Positions 1 through 10,700 are shown, counted from the stretch's first letter. The stretch is 64,000 nucleotides of DNA from SVTX01 sp045538195 (GCA_045538195.1 JAZSRA010000130.1:94758-158757); one strand, 5' to 3'. Notes: generated from the sequence alone by a model not told the origin. Program-made: numbers and translations.

Positions 1-338
1 TTATGACGACGATTCCCTACGACAAGGGCTGGAACGTCTACGTTGACGGCAAGAGAGTTGAGACCTTTGAGGTGTCTGACGCTCTGATAGGCTTTAGAAT
101 CGATGAAGCAGGCGAGCATAGCGTCAGATTCCTTTATAGATCAAATGCGTTTACCGCAGGCATAATTATTTCTGCAGTATCACTCGCTCTGTTCGTTCTG
201 ATCGTGATATTTGAGAAGAAGATCAAGAGACTTATTTTCGTAAAGTCCTTTTTCCCAAGCATCAATTCTCCCAAACAGGATGATGATAGTAACTCAAAGC
301 TTGACTCTCCGCAAAAAAATAAAAAGAATAAAAAATAA
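1..338 (+). CDS. YfhO-family membrane protein, C-terminal fragment
   Basis: This is the 3' end of a gene that begins before the window. The visible 111 residues start with TIPYDKGWNVYVDGK, the extracytoplasmic C-terminal segment typical of YfhO-type multi-spanning membrane proteins, which in characterised Gram-positives are linked to glycosylation of cell-envelope polymers. One transmembrane helix follows (about residues 51-70, AGIIISAVSLALFVLIVIF) and then a Lys/Asp/Ser-rich cytoplasmic tail ending in KKNKKNKK. The ATG at base 3 is an internal Met, not a start, because no ribosome binding site can precede it and the family is usually much longer. ruvA begins 13 bases after the stop, so the three genes may be co-transcribed. 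The family call rests on this C-terminal signature only. Confidence 0.7.
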   Translation, partial: MTTIPYDKGWNVYVDGKRVETFEVSDALIGFRIDEAGEHSVRFLYRSNAFTAGIIISAVSLALFVLIVIFEKKIKRLIFVKSFFPSINSPKQDDDSNSKLDSPQKNKKNKK

Positions 339-351
339 AAGGACTTTATAA

Positions 352-975
352 ATGTTTTATTATATTTCGGGCAGGCTTGTTATAGCTAACCCCTCAACCG
401 CGGTCATTGACGCGGGAGGGGTCGGCTACAAGCTGACTATCAGTGAAAACACCTATAATTCTCTCCCCCCAAGACATACCGTTGACGCTCCCAACGCAAA
501 GCTATTCACATACATGGCGGTGCGCGAGGACGGAATCGAGCTTTTCGGATTCGCAAGCGAAACCGAGCTTGCATCCTTTAAAATGCTGCTCTCTGTTTCG
601 GGTGTCGGTCCTAAAGCGGCAATCTCTATTCTTTCTCTGCTGACCCCAGAAAAATTTGCTCTGGCTGTATGCACAGAGGACAGAAAGACGATCTCAAAAG
701 CGAACGGAATAGGTCCAAAGACCGCGGCGCGCATCATTCTTGAACTTAAAGACAAGCTTATGAAGGAGACCGATCTTGACGCTGCGGCTAACGCAAGCAT
801 CGAGAGTGCTTCTCCCGTCAAAACAGGCTCGGGAAAGCTCAGCGAGGCGCAGGACGCGCTTATGGTGCTTGGTTATTCCAGAACCGAGGCGCTTAACGTA
901 TTGAAAAATATCGATACGCAGTCGTTGGGACTTGAGGAAATAATCAAGAAGGCTCTTAAGCTCCTTATGAAATAA
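352..975 (+). CDS. ruvA: Holliday junction DNA helicase subunit RuvA
   Basis: RuvA binds the four-way Holliday junction and holds it for the RuvB motor during branch migration in recombinational repair. The 207-residue length is normal for the family. The N-terminal OB fold (residues 1 to about 63) is followed by two helix-hairpin-helix motifs, VSGVGPKAAISIL and ANGIGPKTAARII, which contact the DNA backbone. A linker and a C-terminal three-helix domain (about 160-207), which docks on RuvB, follow. AAAGGA lies 8 bases before the ATG. ruvB starts 17 bases downstream, the usual ruvA-ruvB arrangement. ruvC is not in the window. Confidence 0.97.
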   Translation: MFYYISGRLVIANPSTAVIDAGGVGYKLTISENTYNSLPPRHTVDAPNAKLFTYMAVREDGIELFGFASETELASFKMLLSVSGVGPKAAISILSLLTPEKFALAVCTEDRKTISKANGIGPKTAARIILELKDKLMKETDLDAAANASIESASPVKTGSGKLSEAQDALMVLGYSRTEALNVLKNIDTQSLGLEEIIKKALKLLMK

Positions 976-992
976 AACGGAGGTAAATTCAA

Positions 993-2075
993 ATGTTTAC
1001 AAGCGATGAAGAATTCGATTTTGAGAACCGAATAGTTTCCACCTCCTATTCCGCCGAGGACTCTGACACAGACGTCTCACTGCGTCCGAAAACTCTTGAC
1101 GACTACATAGGTCAGGATAAGGTCAAGGAGAATTTGAAGGTCTATATCGACGCGGCAAAGCTTCGCGGAGAGTCACTTGACCACGTTCTGCTCTACGGCC
1201 CTCCCGGACTTGGTAAGACTACTCTTTCGAATATTATTGCGACCGAGATGGGCGTTAATATCCGTGTCACCTCCGGCCCCGCAATCGAAAAGCAGGGCGA
1301 CCTTGCGGCACTTTTGACCAATCTCAACGAGGGTGACGTACTCTTTATCGACGAGATACACCGTCTTTCCCGCCAGGTTGAGGAAATACTCTATCCTGCC
1401 ATGGAGGATTTTGCCCTTGATATAATCATCGGTAAGGGTCCCTCGGCGCGAAGCATCCGCATCGATCTGCCAAGATTTACGCTTATCGGCGCGACAACGA
1501 GAGCCGGTCAGCTTACTACACCTCTGCGTGACCGTTTTGGCGTTGTATTAAAGCTTGATCTCTACACCCCCGAGCAGCTATCTACTATCGTCACAAGAAG
1601 TGCCGGTATTCTTGGCATTGATATTACAGAGCAGGGCGCTTACGAGATAGCCTCCCGTTCAAGAGGAACTCCACGTATTGCAAACCGTCTGCTCAAACGT
1701 GTCCGTGACTTCGCACAGGTCAAGGGCAAGGACGAGATAGACAACGAGATCGCGCAGTTTGCTCTTGACAAGCTTGAAATTGACGAGCTTGGTCTCGACG
1801 CCACCGACAAGAGAATGCTTGAAACTATTATAAAATTCTACGACGGAGGCCCCGTCGGTCTTGAAACTCTCGCCGCTACCATAGGTGAGGAGGCGGTCAC
1901 TCTTGAAGACGTTTACGAGCCTTATCTTATGCAGATAGGCTATCTCAGCCGAACTCCGAGAGGTCGATGCGTCACAAGACTTGCCTACGAGCATCTCGGC
2001 ATTAAGCCCAGCCACGCGGCAATATCAAAGGATAATAAACAGCTTAGCTTCCTCGATGACGGAGAAAGCAACTAA
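993..2075 (+). CDS. ruvB: Holliday junction branch migration ATPase RuvB
   Basis: RuvB is the hexameric AAA+ motor that pumps DNA through the RuvA-bound Holliday junction. The 360-residue protein carries Walker A GPPGLGKTT, Walker B LFIDEIHRL, sensor 1 GATTRAG followed by the arginine-finger region RDRFG, and a C-terminal winged helix (about 285-345, containing GPVGLETLA). It has a somewhat long acidic N-terminus before the conserved RPKTLDDYIGQ block. GGAGG sits 9 bases before the ATG. A strong hairpin terminator follows the stop and separates it from the convergent metallo-hydrolase gene. Confidence 0.97.
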   Translation: MFTSDEEFDFENRIVSTSYSAEDSDTDVSLRPKTLDDYIGQDKVKENLKVYIDAAKLRGESLDHVLLYGPPGLGKTTLSNIIATEMGVNIRVTSGPAIEKQGDLAALLTNLNEGDVLFIDEIHRLSRQVEEILYPAMEDFALDIIIGKGPSARSIRIDLPRFTLIGATTRAGQLTTPLRDRFGVVLKLDLYTPEQLSTIVTRSAGILGIDITEQGAYEIASRSRGTPRIANRLLKRVRDFAQVKGKDEIDNEIAQFALDKLEIDELGLDATDKRMLETIIKFYDGGPVGLETLAATIGEEAVTLEDVYEPYLMQIGYLSRTPRGRCVTRLAYEHLGIKPSHAAISKDNKQLSFLDDGESN

Positions 2076-2080
2076 CAACA

Positions 2081-2128
2081 AAAAAACCTTACTGCACTTG
2101 ATGTGTATCAAGTGCAGTAAGGTTTTTT
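2081..2128. terminator. Bidirectional terminator between ruvB and the beta-CASP gene
   Basis: A perfect 21-base-pair stem (2081-2101 with 2108-2128) encloses a 6-base loop. The stem has A runs on its left arm and T runs on its right arm, so it can terminate transcripts from either side. It lies between two convergent genes, 5 bases from both stop codons. Confidence 0.9.
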
Positions 2129-2132
2129 ATAC

Positions 2133-3755
2133 TTATTTCTTTCTGCGAGACCATTTTTTGAGAATCGATCTTACCTGCTCGGTCATAGCGGAAAGCTCTT
2201 TATTAGGTTTTCCTCGGGAGGACGTAGCAAGATCGTAAAGCCTGCCGACCTCACTCATCAATTCGTTATAGAAGCGGTCGTTTCTGTTCTCCTTTTCCTG
2301 CTGTTTTGTCTTGATCTTTACGCCCTCGGTTTCTGTAACAAGCTCGTCAAGCTCAAGATCAAAGATCGTTCCGCTGTAAGGCGCAATCGCTCGGCAACCG
2401 AAGGATTCTTCTATCTTCTCTCTTAAATTTTCGCAAGCGCCTTCGTCTCCGTGGTTAACGAACACGGTGTGCGGCTTTCTTTCAAAGGACTCTATCCAAC
2501 TTAAAAGTCCGTTCATATCAGCGTGACCGCTCGTTCCGTGGAGCGCTCTGATCTTTGCCTTTACGGCAACGTCCTCGCCGAATAGGTGAACCGAACGCGC
2601 GCCGTCAAGCAGACGTCTGCCGAGAGTGTTGCCTGCTTGATATCCAACGAACAGAATCAGATTTTGGGGCTTCCACAGATTGTGCTTCAAATGGTGTCTG
2701 ATCCTTCCCGCCTCGCACATTCCGCTTGCCGAGATTATGACCTTTGGACGGGTATCCTCGTTGATAAGCCTTGAATCATCGCTTGTGACCGAGAGAGCAA
2801 GCCCATCGAACCAAATAGGATTGATGCCCTGCTTTATAAGAGCCAAGGTGTCATCGTCAAAGCAAGAGGTATCGCACTGCAAAAAGACCTGCGTAGCCTC
2901 CACCGCCATAGGACTGTCTACGTAGACGGGAAAATTGCCGTATTTTTGAAGAAGTCCTCTCTCCTTGATTATTCTTATGGCATAAAGCAGCTCCTGCGTT
3001 CTTCCAACTGCGAAGGACGGAATAATGACGTTTCCTTTGCGGTCAAAGGTGCTTGAGATATACTCCGCAAGCTCCTTGACGGTGCTTTCGGCATCCTTTG
3101 ATGCCTCGTGCAATCTGTCACCGTAGGTTGACTCTATTACAAGATAGTCTGCCTCTTTGACGCTCTGCGGATCCTTTATAAGCGGCTGATTCAGATTGCC
3201 AACGTCGCCACTGAAAACAATTTTTTTCTTGTCCTCGCCGTCATCGAGCCATATTTCAATGCAGGCAGAGCCAAGCAGGTGTCCTATGTCGGTAAATCTT
3301 ATGGTGACCTGCTCGGATATACGGTAAACCTCATTATATTTGCATGGAATAAACAGCTTCAGAGCGCCGATAGCGTCCTCGGTGGTATAAATGGGTTCTA
3401 CGGGGCTGCCGCCGTTGCGAAGCGCTTTTTTAGTCTCCCACGCCGCCTCGGTCTCGTGTATATGTGCGGAGTCGCGTAGCATGATATCGCAAAGGCTTGC
3501 GCTCACGTCAGTAGAATAGATCTTACCCTTAAAGCCGTCCTTATAAAGCTTCGGCAAAAGACCCGAATGGTCAATATGAGCGTGTGTCAGAAAAACCGCG
3601 TCAACGCTTGACGGAGGTATAGGTATCGGAACGTTTTCAAATTCGTCCTTTCCTTGCTCCATACCGCAGTCAACAAGATAATTTTGTCCGCATATTTCAA
3701 GCAGGGTGCAGCTTCCCGTGACCTCGTGAGCAGCGCCGATAAACGTAATTCTCAT
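2133..3755 (-). CDS. Metallo-beta-lactamase / beta-CASP fold RNA hydrolase
   Basis: This 540-residue protein belongs to the beta-CASP branch of the metallo-beta-lactamase fold, whose members (CPSF73-like, RNase J-related) are zinc-dependent nucleases acting on RNA. The zinc-binding motif THAHIDHSG is near residue 57. GHLLGSACIE, FSGDVGN and the C-terminal LHGTSGHAD complete the metal site, and VIPSFAVGRTQE plus GMCEAGRIRHHLK mark the beta-CASP insert. A basic, helical tail of about 70 residues ends in KKWSRRKK and is outside the catalytic core. AAGGAGG lies just before the ATG. The gene is monocistronic, with its own promoter. The exact substrate cannot be told from sequence. Confidence 0.88.
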   Translation of the reverse strand: MRITFIGAAHEVTGSCTLLEICGQNYLVDCGMEQGKDEFENVPIPIPPSSVDAVFLTHAHIDHSGLLPKLYKDGFKGKIYSTDVSASLCDIMLRDSAHIHETEAAWETKKALRNGGSPVEPIYTTEDAIGALKLFIPCKYNEVYRISEQVTIRFTDIGHLLGSACIEIWLDDGEDKKKIVFSGDVGNLNQPLIKDPQSVKEADYLVIESTYGDRLHEASKDAESTVKELAEYISSTFDRKGNVIIPSFAVGRTQELLYAIRIIKERGLLQKYGNFPVYVDSPMAVEATQVFLQCDTSCFDDDTLALIKQGINPIWFDGLALSVTSDDSRLINEDTRPKVIISASGMCEAGRIRHHLKHNLWKPQNLILFVGYQAGNTLGRRLLDGARSVHLFGEDVAVKAKIRALHGTSGHADMNGLLSWIESFERKPHTVFVNHGDEGACENLREKIEESFGCRAIAPYSGTIFDLELDELVTETEGVKIKTKQQEKENRNDRFYNELMSEVGRLYDLATSSRGKPNKELSAMTEQVRSILKKWSRRKK

Positions 3756-3805
3756 AGTGACCTCCTTATGAATATATATTTGAAAGAGCCTCTTCCCTCA
3801 ATTAT

Positions 3806-3835
3806 ATTATACCATATTCAAGGCGTACTTTTCAA
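3806..3835 (-). promoter_or_regulatory. Promoter of the beta-CASP hydrolase gene
   Basis: On the minus strand TTGAAA (3830-3835) and TATAAT (3806-3811) are 18 bases apart, about 50 bases upstream of the ATG at 3755. The -10 hexamer is consensus for the housekeeping sigma factor. Confidence 0.6.
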
Positions 3836-3887
3836 GTGACATATTGGCAAAAAATATTTATGGCAAAATGTCGAATATATACAAACC

Positions 3888-3925
3888 AAAAAGAGCGAGA
3901 ACGCAATTTGTTCTCGCTCTTAATT
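3888..3925 (-). terminator. Terminator of the ABC exporter operon
   Basis: A 12-base-pair stem (3891-3902 with 3910-3921) has a 7-base loop and an A run on its left side, which is the U-tract on the minus strand. It sits 11 bases after the stop codon of the 608-residue ABC subunit. Confidence 0.8.
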
Positions 3926-3931
3926 TAATTT

Positions 3932-5758
3932 TTAATTCTCAAACTGACTGTTCCAAAGCTCTGAATAAAATCCGCCGTTTTGGAGTAGCGTTTTATGATC
4001 ACCCTTTTCAACGATGCGACCGTTATTCATAACGAGAATAACGTCGGCTTCCTTGATAGTTGACAGACGGTGAGCGACGACGAAAGAGGTTCGTCCTTTC
4101 ATCATCTTTGCAAATGCGTCCTGGATCTTCATTTCGGTTCGAGTGTCGATAGAGGAGGTAGCCTCGTCAAGTATCAGCATGGGCGGCAGACAAAGCAGAA
4201 CTCTCGCGATACAGAGAAGCTGCTTCTGTCCCGCAGAAAGCTCACCGCCGTCCTCTCCGATCACCGTGTCATAGCCATTGGGAAGCTGACGGATAAAGCT
4301 GTGAGCGTGCGCCCCCTTTGCCGCCGCGAGTATCTCCTCGTCAGTGGCATCGGGCTTACCCATGGCGATATTTTCGCGAATTGTTCCCGCTTTAAGCCAA
4401 GTGTCCTGCAAAACCATACCGTATGAACGGCGAAGCGACGATCTGGTGAGATCACGAACGTCGTGACCGCTAACCTCAATCTTTCCGCTATCTACGTCGT
4501 AGAAGCGCATAAGCAGATTGATAACGGTGGTCTTTCCGCATCCCGTAGGTCCGACGATCGCAACTCGCTGACCTTTTTCAATAGAAAGGTTAAAGTCCTT
4601 GATCAATTCCCTATCCTTACTATAAGAAAACTCAACGTTTTCAATATTGACCACACCGTCGATCTCGTTTTCGGTGAGGGTATGAGCGTTTTCGGCTTCG
4701 GGGATCTGAGGCTGGGCGTCTATAAGCTCAAAAACTCTGGCGGCGCAGGCAAGGGCGTTCTGAACCTCGGTTATAACTCCTGAGATCTCGTTGAACGGCT
4801 TTGTGTACTGATTTGCGTAATTGAGCAAGCTGGTAAGACTACCGATGGTAAGAGGAAGTCCCGTCAACCAGTCGCCCTGACCCGATATACATATCAACGC
4901 GCCGACCAACGCTACACCCGCGTACACAAGATTATTTACGAATCGTGTGCATGGGTTGGTAAGCGACGAATAAAACAGTGCTTTGAGCGAGCATTTGGCA
5001 AGTCTCTCGTTTATCTCGTCAAACTGACGGAGAGCTTCATCCTCATGCGAAAATGCGGCGACGATCTTATGCTCTCCTATCATCTCATCAATAAGGGAGG
5101 TCTGCTCCGCACGGGTCTCTGACTGCTTTTTGAAAAGATCGTGAGTGCTTTTGGCAATAAACGCCGCAACGAACAAGGAAAGCGGAGTTACGACAATCAC
5201 CACAATGGTAATGCTTACGTTGATCGTCAGCATTATGGCGAGTGTTCCAACAATGGTCAAAACGCCCGTAAACAGTTGCGAAAATCCAACTAACAGACCA
5301 TCCGAAAACTGGTCGGCGTCAGAAATAACTCGGCTGACCGTGTCACCGACGGGGTGTGAGTCAATATAAGAAAGCGGCAACGACTGAATCTTATTGAAGG
5401 CATCGCGGCGAAGTCTGCGGACTATACCAAACGTGATACGATTGTTGCAGACGTTCATAAGCCACTGACAAAGAGCGGTAAGCAGAGATACTACTCCGAT
5501 CTGCGCCAAAAGCTTATATATTCCCTCAAAATCAACGTTTTCGATGCCGATAGCTAAGTCAATGGCATTACCTACCAAGATCGGAATATAGAGCGTTCCA
5601 CCCACAACTGCAAGGGCGAGGACAAGAGAAACGGCGAAAAGTAGCTTATAGGCTTTGAGGTATCCCAACACCTTTTTTATTGTCCGTCCGTAGGTCGAGC
5701 CTATGGGCATCTTCGATTTTTTAGCCGTCTTGGGAGTTTTCTTTTTGAAAAGTGCCAT
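3932..5758 (-). CDS. ABC exporter half-transporter, catalytic-site subunit
   Basis: This is a type IV (MsbA-like) half-transporter of 608 residues: a basic N-terminus, six membrane helices (about 45-345) and an ATPase domain. Walker A GPTGCGKTT starts at residue 403, the signature LSAGQ at 507, Walker B ends in the catalytic Glu532 (LILDEATS), and the H-loop His is at 563. The nucleotide-site residues are intact, while the signature deviates from LSGGQ. Its partner, encoded immediately upstream with a 1-base overlap, has the opposite pattern, so the two should form a BmrCD/TmrAB-type heterodimer with one active and one degenerate ATP site. Such pairs export drugs or peptides or flip lipids; the substrate is not evident. 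Confidence 0.92.
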   Translation of the reverse strand: MALFKKKTPKTAKKSKMPIGSTYGRTIKKVLGYLKAYKLLFAVSLVLALAVVGGTLYIPILVGNAIDLAIGIENVDFEGIYKLLAQIGVVSLLTALCQWLMNVCNNRITFGIVRRLRRDAFNKIQSLPLSYIDSHPVGDTVSRVISDADQFSDGLLVGFSQLFTGVLTIVGTLAIMLTINVSITIVVIVVTPLSLFVAAFIAKSTHDLFKKQSETRAEQTSLIDEMIGEHKIVAAFSHEDEALRQFDEINERLAKCSLKALFYSSLTNPCTRFVNNLVYAGVALVGALICISGQGDWLTGLPLTIGSLTSLLNYANQYTKPFNEISGVITEVQNALACAARVFELIDAQPQIPEAENAHTLTENEIDGVVNIENVEFSYSKDRELIKDFNLSIEKGQRVAIVGPTGCGKTTVINLLMRFYDVDSGKIEVSGHDVRDLTRSSLRRSYGMVLQDTWLKAGTIRENIAMGKPDATDEEILAAAKGAHAHSFIRQLPNGYDTVIGEDGGELSAGQKQLLCIARVLLCLPPMLILDEATSSIDTRTEMKIQDAFAKMMKGRTSFVVAHRLSTIKEADVILVMNNGRIVEKGDHKTLLQNGGFYSELWNSQFEN

Positions 5759-7491
5759 TACTGCTCACCTCCCTTGAACTGCGAATCGTATATCTCCTTG
5801 TAGACCGCACAGGAGGTCAGAAGATCATCGTGAGTGCCAAGTCCGACCACAGCACCGTCGTCAAGTACGATTATCTTATCAGCGTGGCTTATAGACGATG
5901 TACGTTGGGAAACAATAAACACTGTCACGTCTCCGTCAAGCTCACTTATTGCGTGACGCAGACGCGCCTCTGTGGCAAAATCAAGCGCCGACGCGCTATC
6001 GTCAAGAATAAGAATGGGTGCGCCCTTTACAAGCGCGCGGGCAATAGTAAGTCTCTGTCTCTGCCCTCCCGAATAATTTCGCCCGAACTGCTCGACGGGA
6101 GCGTCAAGTCTGCCGTCCTTTTCGGCAACGAAATCCGATGCCTGTGCCGCTTCAAGAGCGTGTTCAAGATCCTCCTCGGTGGCGTTTTCGTTTCCCCAAA
6201 GGAGGTTAGAGCGGATAGTACCCTTGAAAAGCACGGCTCTTTGAGGAACAATGGCAATCTGCTCGCGAAGCTCGTCGAGCTGATATTCCTTAACGTTCTT
6301 TCCAAAAACTCTGACCTCGCCCTCGGTCGTGTCGTAAAATCTCGGTATCATATTTACAAGAGAGGTCTTGCCCGAGCCTGTTGAGCCAATAATGCCCACG
6401 GTCTCGCCGCGAAGAACCGAGAAATCAACTCCCTCAAGAGTTGCTTCACCCTCGCCGCTATAATTCAAGGTGACGTTCTTAAACTCAACCGCGGGAGCGT
6501 TTTTGTCTGTGCTTTCAGCGTTGCTTTGGACAATATCCATACCTGTGGGAGTATCGAGAACCGACTGGATACGCTTGGCGCAAGCTATCGATTTCGTCAT
6601 AAGCACGATAGTATTCGCGAGCTTCACAAGCTCAACGAGTATCTGGGACATATAATTATACATGGCAAAAAGATCGCCCTGAGTCATATTTTCCGAATCA
6701 ATCTCAACCGCTGAGAGATAAACTACCGCTATCACGCCTATATTTACTATAACGTAGGTCATAGGATTCATAAGTGCGGTCAACATTCCCACGCGACGCT
6801 GTCCCTTGGTGTGGTCGTGATTTGCCTTTTTAAATTCCTCTATCTCGCTCTGTTCCTTGCTGAACGCGCGGATAACTCTGACACCGCTGAGGTTTTCTCT
6901 CGTCTTACCAGTTACCTTATCAAGCTTGCCCTGCACACGTCTGAAAAGAGGTGCGCCGGCAAGAATAATGGTAAACACCACCACCGCAAGTGCAGGGATT
7001 ATTATGGCAAAAATAGGCGCGACGGTATTATTTTTGTCTATGACGAACGCCATGATCATAGCCCCGAAAACGATTATGGGAGAACGCAGGAAAAGTCGGA
7101 GAAACATATTTACGCCCGACTGTACTTGATTTATATCGCTGGTCATTCGCGTTATCATCGAGGACTTTCCAAGCTTGTCCGCATTGGAGTACGAAAGCCT
7201 TTGAAGATGCGAGAAAAGGATGTGGCGAAGTCCCGTAGACGTTCCCACCGCCGCTCTCGCGGCAAAATACTGCGCCACGATAGCACAGGTAAGACCGATG
7301 ATCCCAAGTGCCACAAGCACAAGACATCCACGTATTATGTAGCCCGTGTCGACGTTTTTTATGCCTACGTCCATTATCATCTTGACCACGATAGGCACAA
7401 GAAGGTCAAAGCAGGCCTCAAGCAGCTTAAAAAGCGGCGCCATGAAGCATTCAAGCTTATATTTTTTCAGATATTTTAAGACCGTTCTCAT
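5758..7491 (-). CDS. ABC exporter half-transporter, degenerate-site subunit
   Basis: This is the partner of the downstream half-transporter. Six membrane helices precede an ATPase domain with Walker A GSTGSGKTS (residue 369) and an intact signature YSGGQ. The catalytic Glu after Walker B is replaced by Asp498 (LILDDSAS) and the H-loop His by Gln529 (VSQRTSS). These are the usual changes in the degenerate subunit of heterodimeric exporters. I place the start at the ATG at 7491 (577 residues) because AAGGAG (7497-7502, minus strand) lies 5 bases upstream of it. The in-frame ATG at 7506 overlaps that ribosome binding site and is unlikely to be used. A promoter lies 30 bases upstream. Confidence 0.92.
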   Translation of the reverse strand: MRTVLKYLKKYKLECFMAPLFKLLEACFDLLVPIVVKMIMDVGIKNVDTGYIIRGCLVLVALGIIGLTCAIVAQYFAARAAVGTSTGLRHILFSHLQRLSYSNADKLGKSSMITRMTSDINQVQSGVNMFLRLFLRSPIIVFGAMIMAFVIDKNNTVAPIFAIIIPALAVVVFTIILAGAPLFRRVQGKLDKVTGKTRENLSGVRVIRAFSKEQSEIEEFKKANHDHTKGQRRVGMLTALMNPMTYVIVNIGVIAVVYLSAVEIDSENMTQGDLFAMYNYMSQILVELVKLANTIVLMTKSIACAKRIQSVLDTPTGMDIVQSNAESTDKNAPAVEFKNVTLNYSGEGEATLEGVDFSVLRGETVGIIGSTGSGKTSLVNMIPRFYDTTEGEVRVFGKNVKEYQLDELREQIAIVPQRAVLFKGTIRSNLLWGNENATEEDLEHALEAAQASDFVAEKDGRLDAPVEQFGRNYSGGQRQRLTIARALVKGAPILILDDSASALDFATEARLRHAISELDGDVTVFIVSQRTSSISHADKIIVLDDGAVVGLGTHDDLLTSCAVYKEIYDSQFKGGEQ

Positions 7492-7520
7492 AATTGCTCC
7501 TTGCATTTTACATCCTTTTT

Positions 7521-7549
7521 ATTATATCACTTTTGTTTGATTTTTGCAA
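7521..7549 (-). promoter_or_regulatory. Promoter of the ABC exporter operon
   Basis: On the minus strand TTGCAA (7544-7549) and a consensus TATAAT (7521-7526) are 17 bases apart, directly upstream of the exporter gene start. Confidence 0.6.
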
Positions 7550-7709
7550 GTGGTTTGCCAAAAGATTGCATTTAATAAAAAAACAGTAAATCTTCACGAA
7601 AAAAACACACAATTCTAAAATAATTCAAACGTCGCTTAACAATCAGTTTACAAAATCGTGATAGAATTTTAAATGGAAATTTATTTTGTTATTTATGGAG
7701 GAAAGATCC

Positions 7710-10700
7710 TTGCTCAAACTAAAAAGTATTACAAAGGATTATGTTACCGGCCCCTCGGTGGTAAATGCTCTTAAAGGCATTGACCTTGAATTCCGCGAAA
7801 GCGAGTTCGTTGCAATTCTCGGTCCCTCGGGTTGCGGAAAAACCACGATGCTCAACATCATCGGAGGTCTTGACAGATATACAAAAGGCGATTTGATAAT
7901 CAACGGCAAGTCAACAAAAACCTTTAAAGACCGTGACTGGGATACTTACAGAAATCACTCAATCGGATTCGTTTTCCAGAGCTATAATCTGATCCCTCAC
8001 CAGACCGTTCTTGCCAACGTAGAGCTGGCGCTTACTCTTTCGGGCGTTTCCAAGTCAGAAAGAAGACAAAGAGCTGCTGACGCTCTCGCAAAGGTAGGCC
8101 TTGGAGATCAGCTTAACAAAAAGCCCTCGCAGATGTCGGGCGGTCAAATGCAGAGAGTTGCGATCGCCCGCGCTCTCGTTAACGACCCCGATATTCTCCT
8201 TGCCGACGAGCCTACGGGCGCTCTTGATACAACTACAAGCGTTCAGATCATGGAGATACTCAAAGAGATCTCCCGTGATAAGCTGATCATTATGGTTACT
8301 CACAACCCCGAGCTTGCCGACACTTATGCTACGCGTATAATCAAGGTCATCGACGGTCTTGTCACCGACGACTCCGATCCCTATACCGCAAGCGAGGAGG
8401 AGGTTGCAAAAGCGATCGAGGCAAGAAAGGTAGTCGAGGCGAAAAAATCAAAGAACAAGAAGAAAACCTCGATGTCCTTCTTCACCGCTCTTTCGCTATC
8501 GCTCAACAACCTCGCTACCAAAAAGGGACGCACAGCCATGACCAGCTTTGCGGGCAGTATCGGTATTATCGGTATCGCGCTTATATTGGCTCTTTCCAGC
8601 GGTATTAATCTGTTTATTGAGCAGATACAGGAGGACACGCTCTCGACCTATCCCCTCTCAATTCAAAAGGAATCACAGGATATGTCGGCTATGCTCTCGG
8701 CTATGACCAGCGTTTCCGACGGTAAGGATTACAAGGACACAAATCAGATACACGTAGATAATTCAATGGGTACGATGCTCTCGGCTATGTCGTCTACCGT
8801 CAGCAACAACCTTGATGCGTTCAAGGTATATCTTGACGCAAATTACGACGACATTAAAGATTACGTCAGCGACGTTCAGTACACCTACGACTACGACCTT
8901 CAGATCTACAATCTCGTTACCGTAACCGACGAGGATGGTAATGAGGTCACTGAAGCCAGAAAGATCGGAATGGACGTTATCTTTGATAATGCTGGCGAGG
9001 CATTTTCGGGAATGAGCGAGCTTATGGAAATGGGCGGAAGCGCTGCCAGCATCGACGTTTTTTCCGAGATGATAGACAATCAGGAGCTTCTCGATCAGCA
9101 GTATGAGATCATAGCAGGTGAATGGCCCAAGGAGGCAAACGAGGTCATCCTCGTAGTCAACTCCAACAACCAGCTCAGCCGTATGACCCTTTATATGCTC
9201 GGTATTCTCGACCCCGATAACATTGAGGACGAAATGGCAGAGGTATTGGGCGGAAGTATGCTTGGCGGAAACTCATCGTCCAAGCTTCCCGAAACCGAGT
9301 CGGCTTCCGGTGAAGAAAGCGAATCTGAATCTGAAGAAAGCAAGTATACCGACGGCCCCTACGAGTACGATTACTTTATCGGCATGAAATTCATGCTTCT
9401 CACCAATTCGGATTTCTACGTTAAAAATACCGACGGCAAGACCTACACCTATGAGGGTGTGGAATATCCCGTTTGGACGGACATCAGAGAAGACAAGTTC
9501 CATTACGGCGAGGAGGAGCTTACTAAATTCATCAGCGAAAATGGAACCGAGTTGAAGATTTCGGGAATTATCCGTCCCAAGGCAGGCGCCACCGCAACAT
9601 CTATTTCGGGTGCTATCGGATATACGCATAAGCTTACCGAGCTTGTACTTTCCGAGACCGAAAAGAGCGAGGTCATAGCTCAGCAGAAGAAAACGTCGGG
9701 TGAGGACGGCAAGGGCGGATATAACGTTCTTACGGGTCTTGAGTTTGAACGTACCTATTACACTCCCGAAACTATCCACGAGCTTATCGACAAGATCGAT
9801 GCGGCAACTATGGAAATGTTCTACGATTATATGACCGAGCAGATACTGAACAATCCCGATTTCTCCGACAGAATACAGGTAACCGACACCGAATCCTTTC
9901 TCGGAATGTATATGCTTCTTCCCGAGGATAAGCAAGCAGAGATATTCAGTGCCGTTCTTAGTACTGCAAGGGGAAATCCCGCGAACGAAATGGGAATACA
10001 GACGCTCTGCGGTGTCCTTTCACAAACTACAGACGGCATTGACATTACTCCCGACAACTTCGTAAGGCTTCTTCCTGTTCTTGACACGCAAAAGCAGGTT
10101 TTGGGCGCGCTTATTGGTATTCCAAAGAGCGAGCAGATGCCATTTGATATGCCCGGTCTTATCCAAATGGCAGGCGAGGAGGCTATGCAGACGATTTATG
10201 AGGAATTGACCGCAAGCGTCAAGACCATGAAGGTCAACAAGGAAATATTCCTTACCCTGCTCTCTACTCTGTCCGCAGAGGATGAGGCATTCATCCAGCT
10301 TGAAAGAACTCTTTACAGTATGGCTCCTCAGATAGACGAGACCTACGAAAGTATTCTCAAAAAGCTTGACAATCAGGAGAAGGCTTCTCCTGCATCGATC
10401 AACTTCTACGCCAAGGATTTTGAATCAAAGGACAAGATCGAGGAGTTTATCGACAAATACAACGATAGCGTCCAAGATGAAGAAGATGAGCTTAAATACA
10501 GTGACCTTGTGGGTACGATGATGTCCTCTGTCACCACCATAGTAAACGTTATTTCCTACGTTCTTATCGCGTTTGTGGCGATCTCCCTTGTTGTTTCTTC
10601 TATCATGATCGGAATTATCACCAACATCTCGGTTCTTGAACGAACCAAGGAGATCGGTATTCTCCGAGCTATCGGAGCATCCAAGAAGGACGTCTCGAGA

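Noticed and set aside
7492..7506. Start of the upstream ABC subunit at 7506
   Set aside because: The ATG overlaps the AAGGAG that serves the ATG at 7491, so the longer start would lack its own ribosome binding site.
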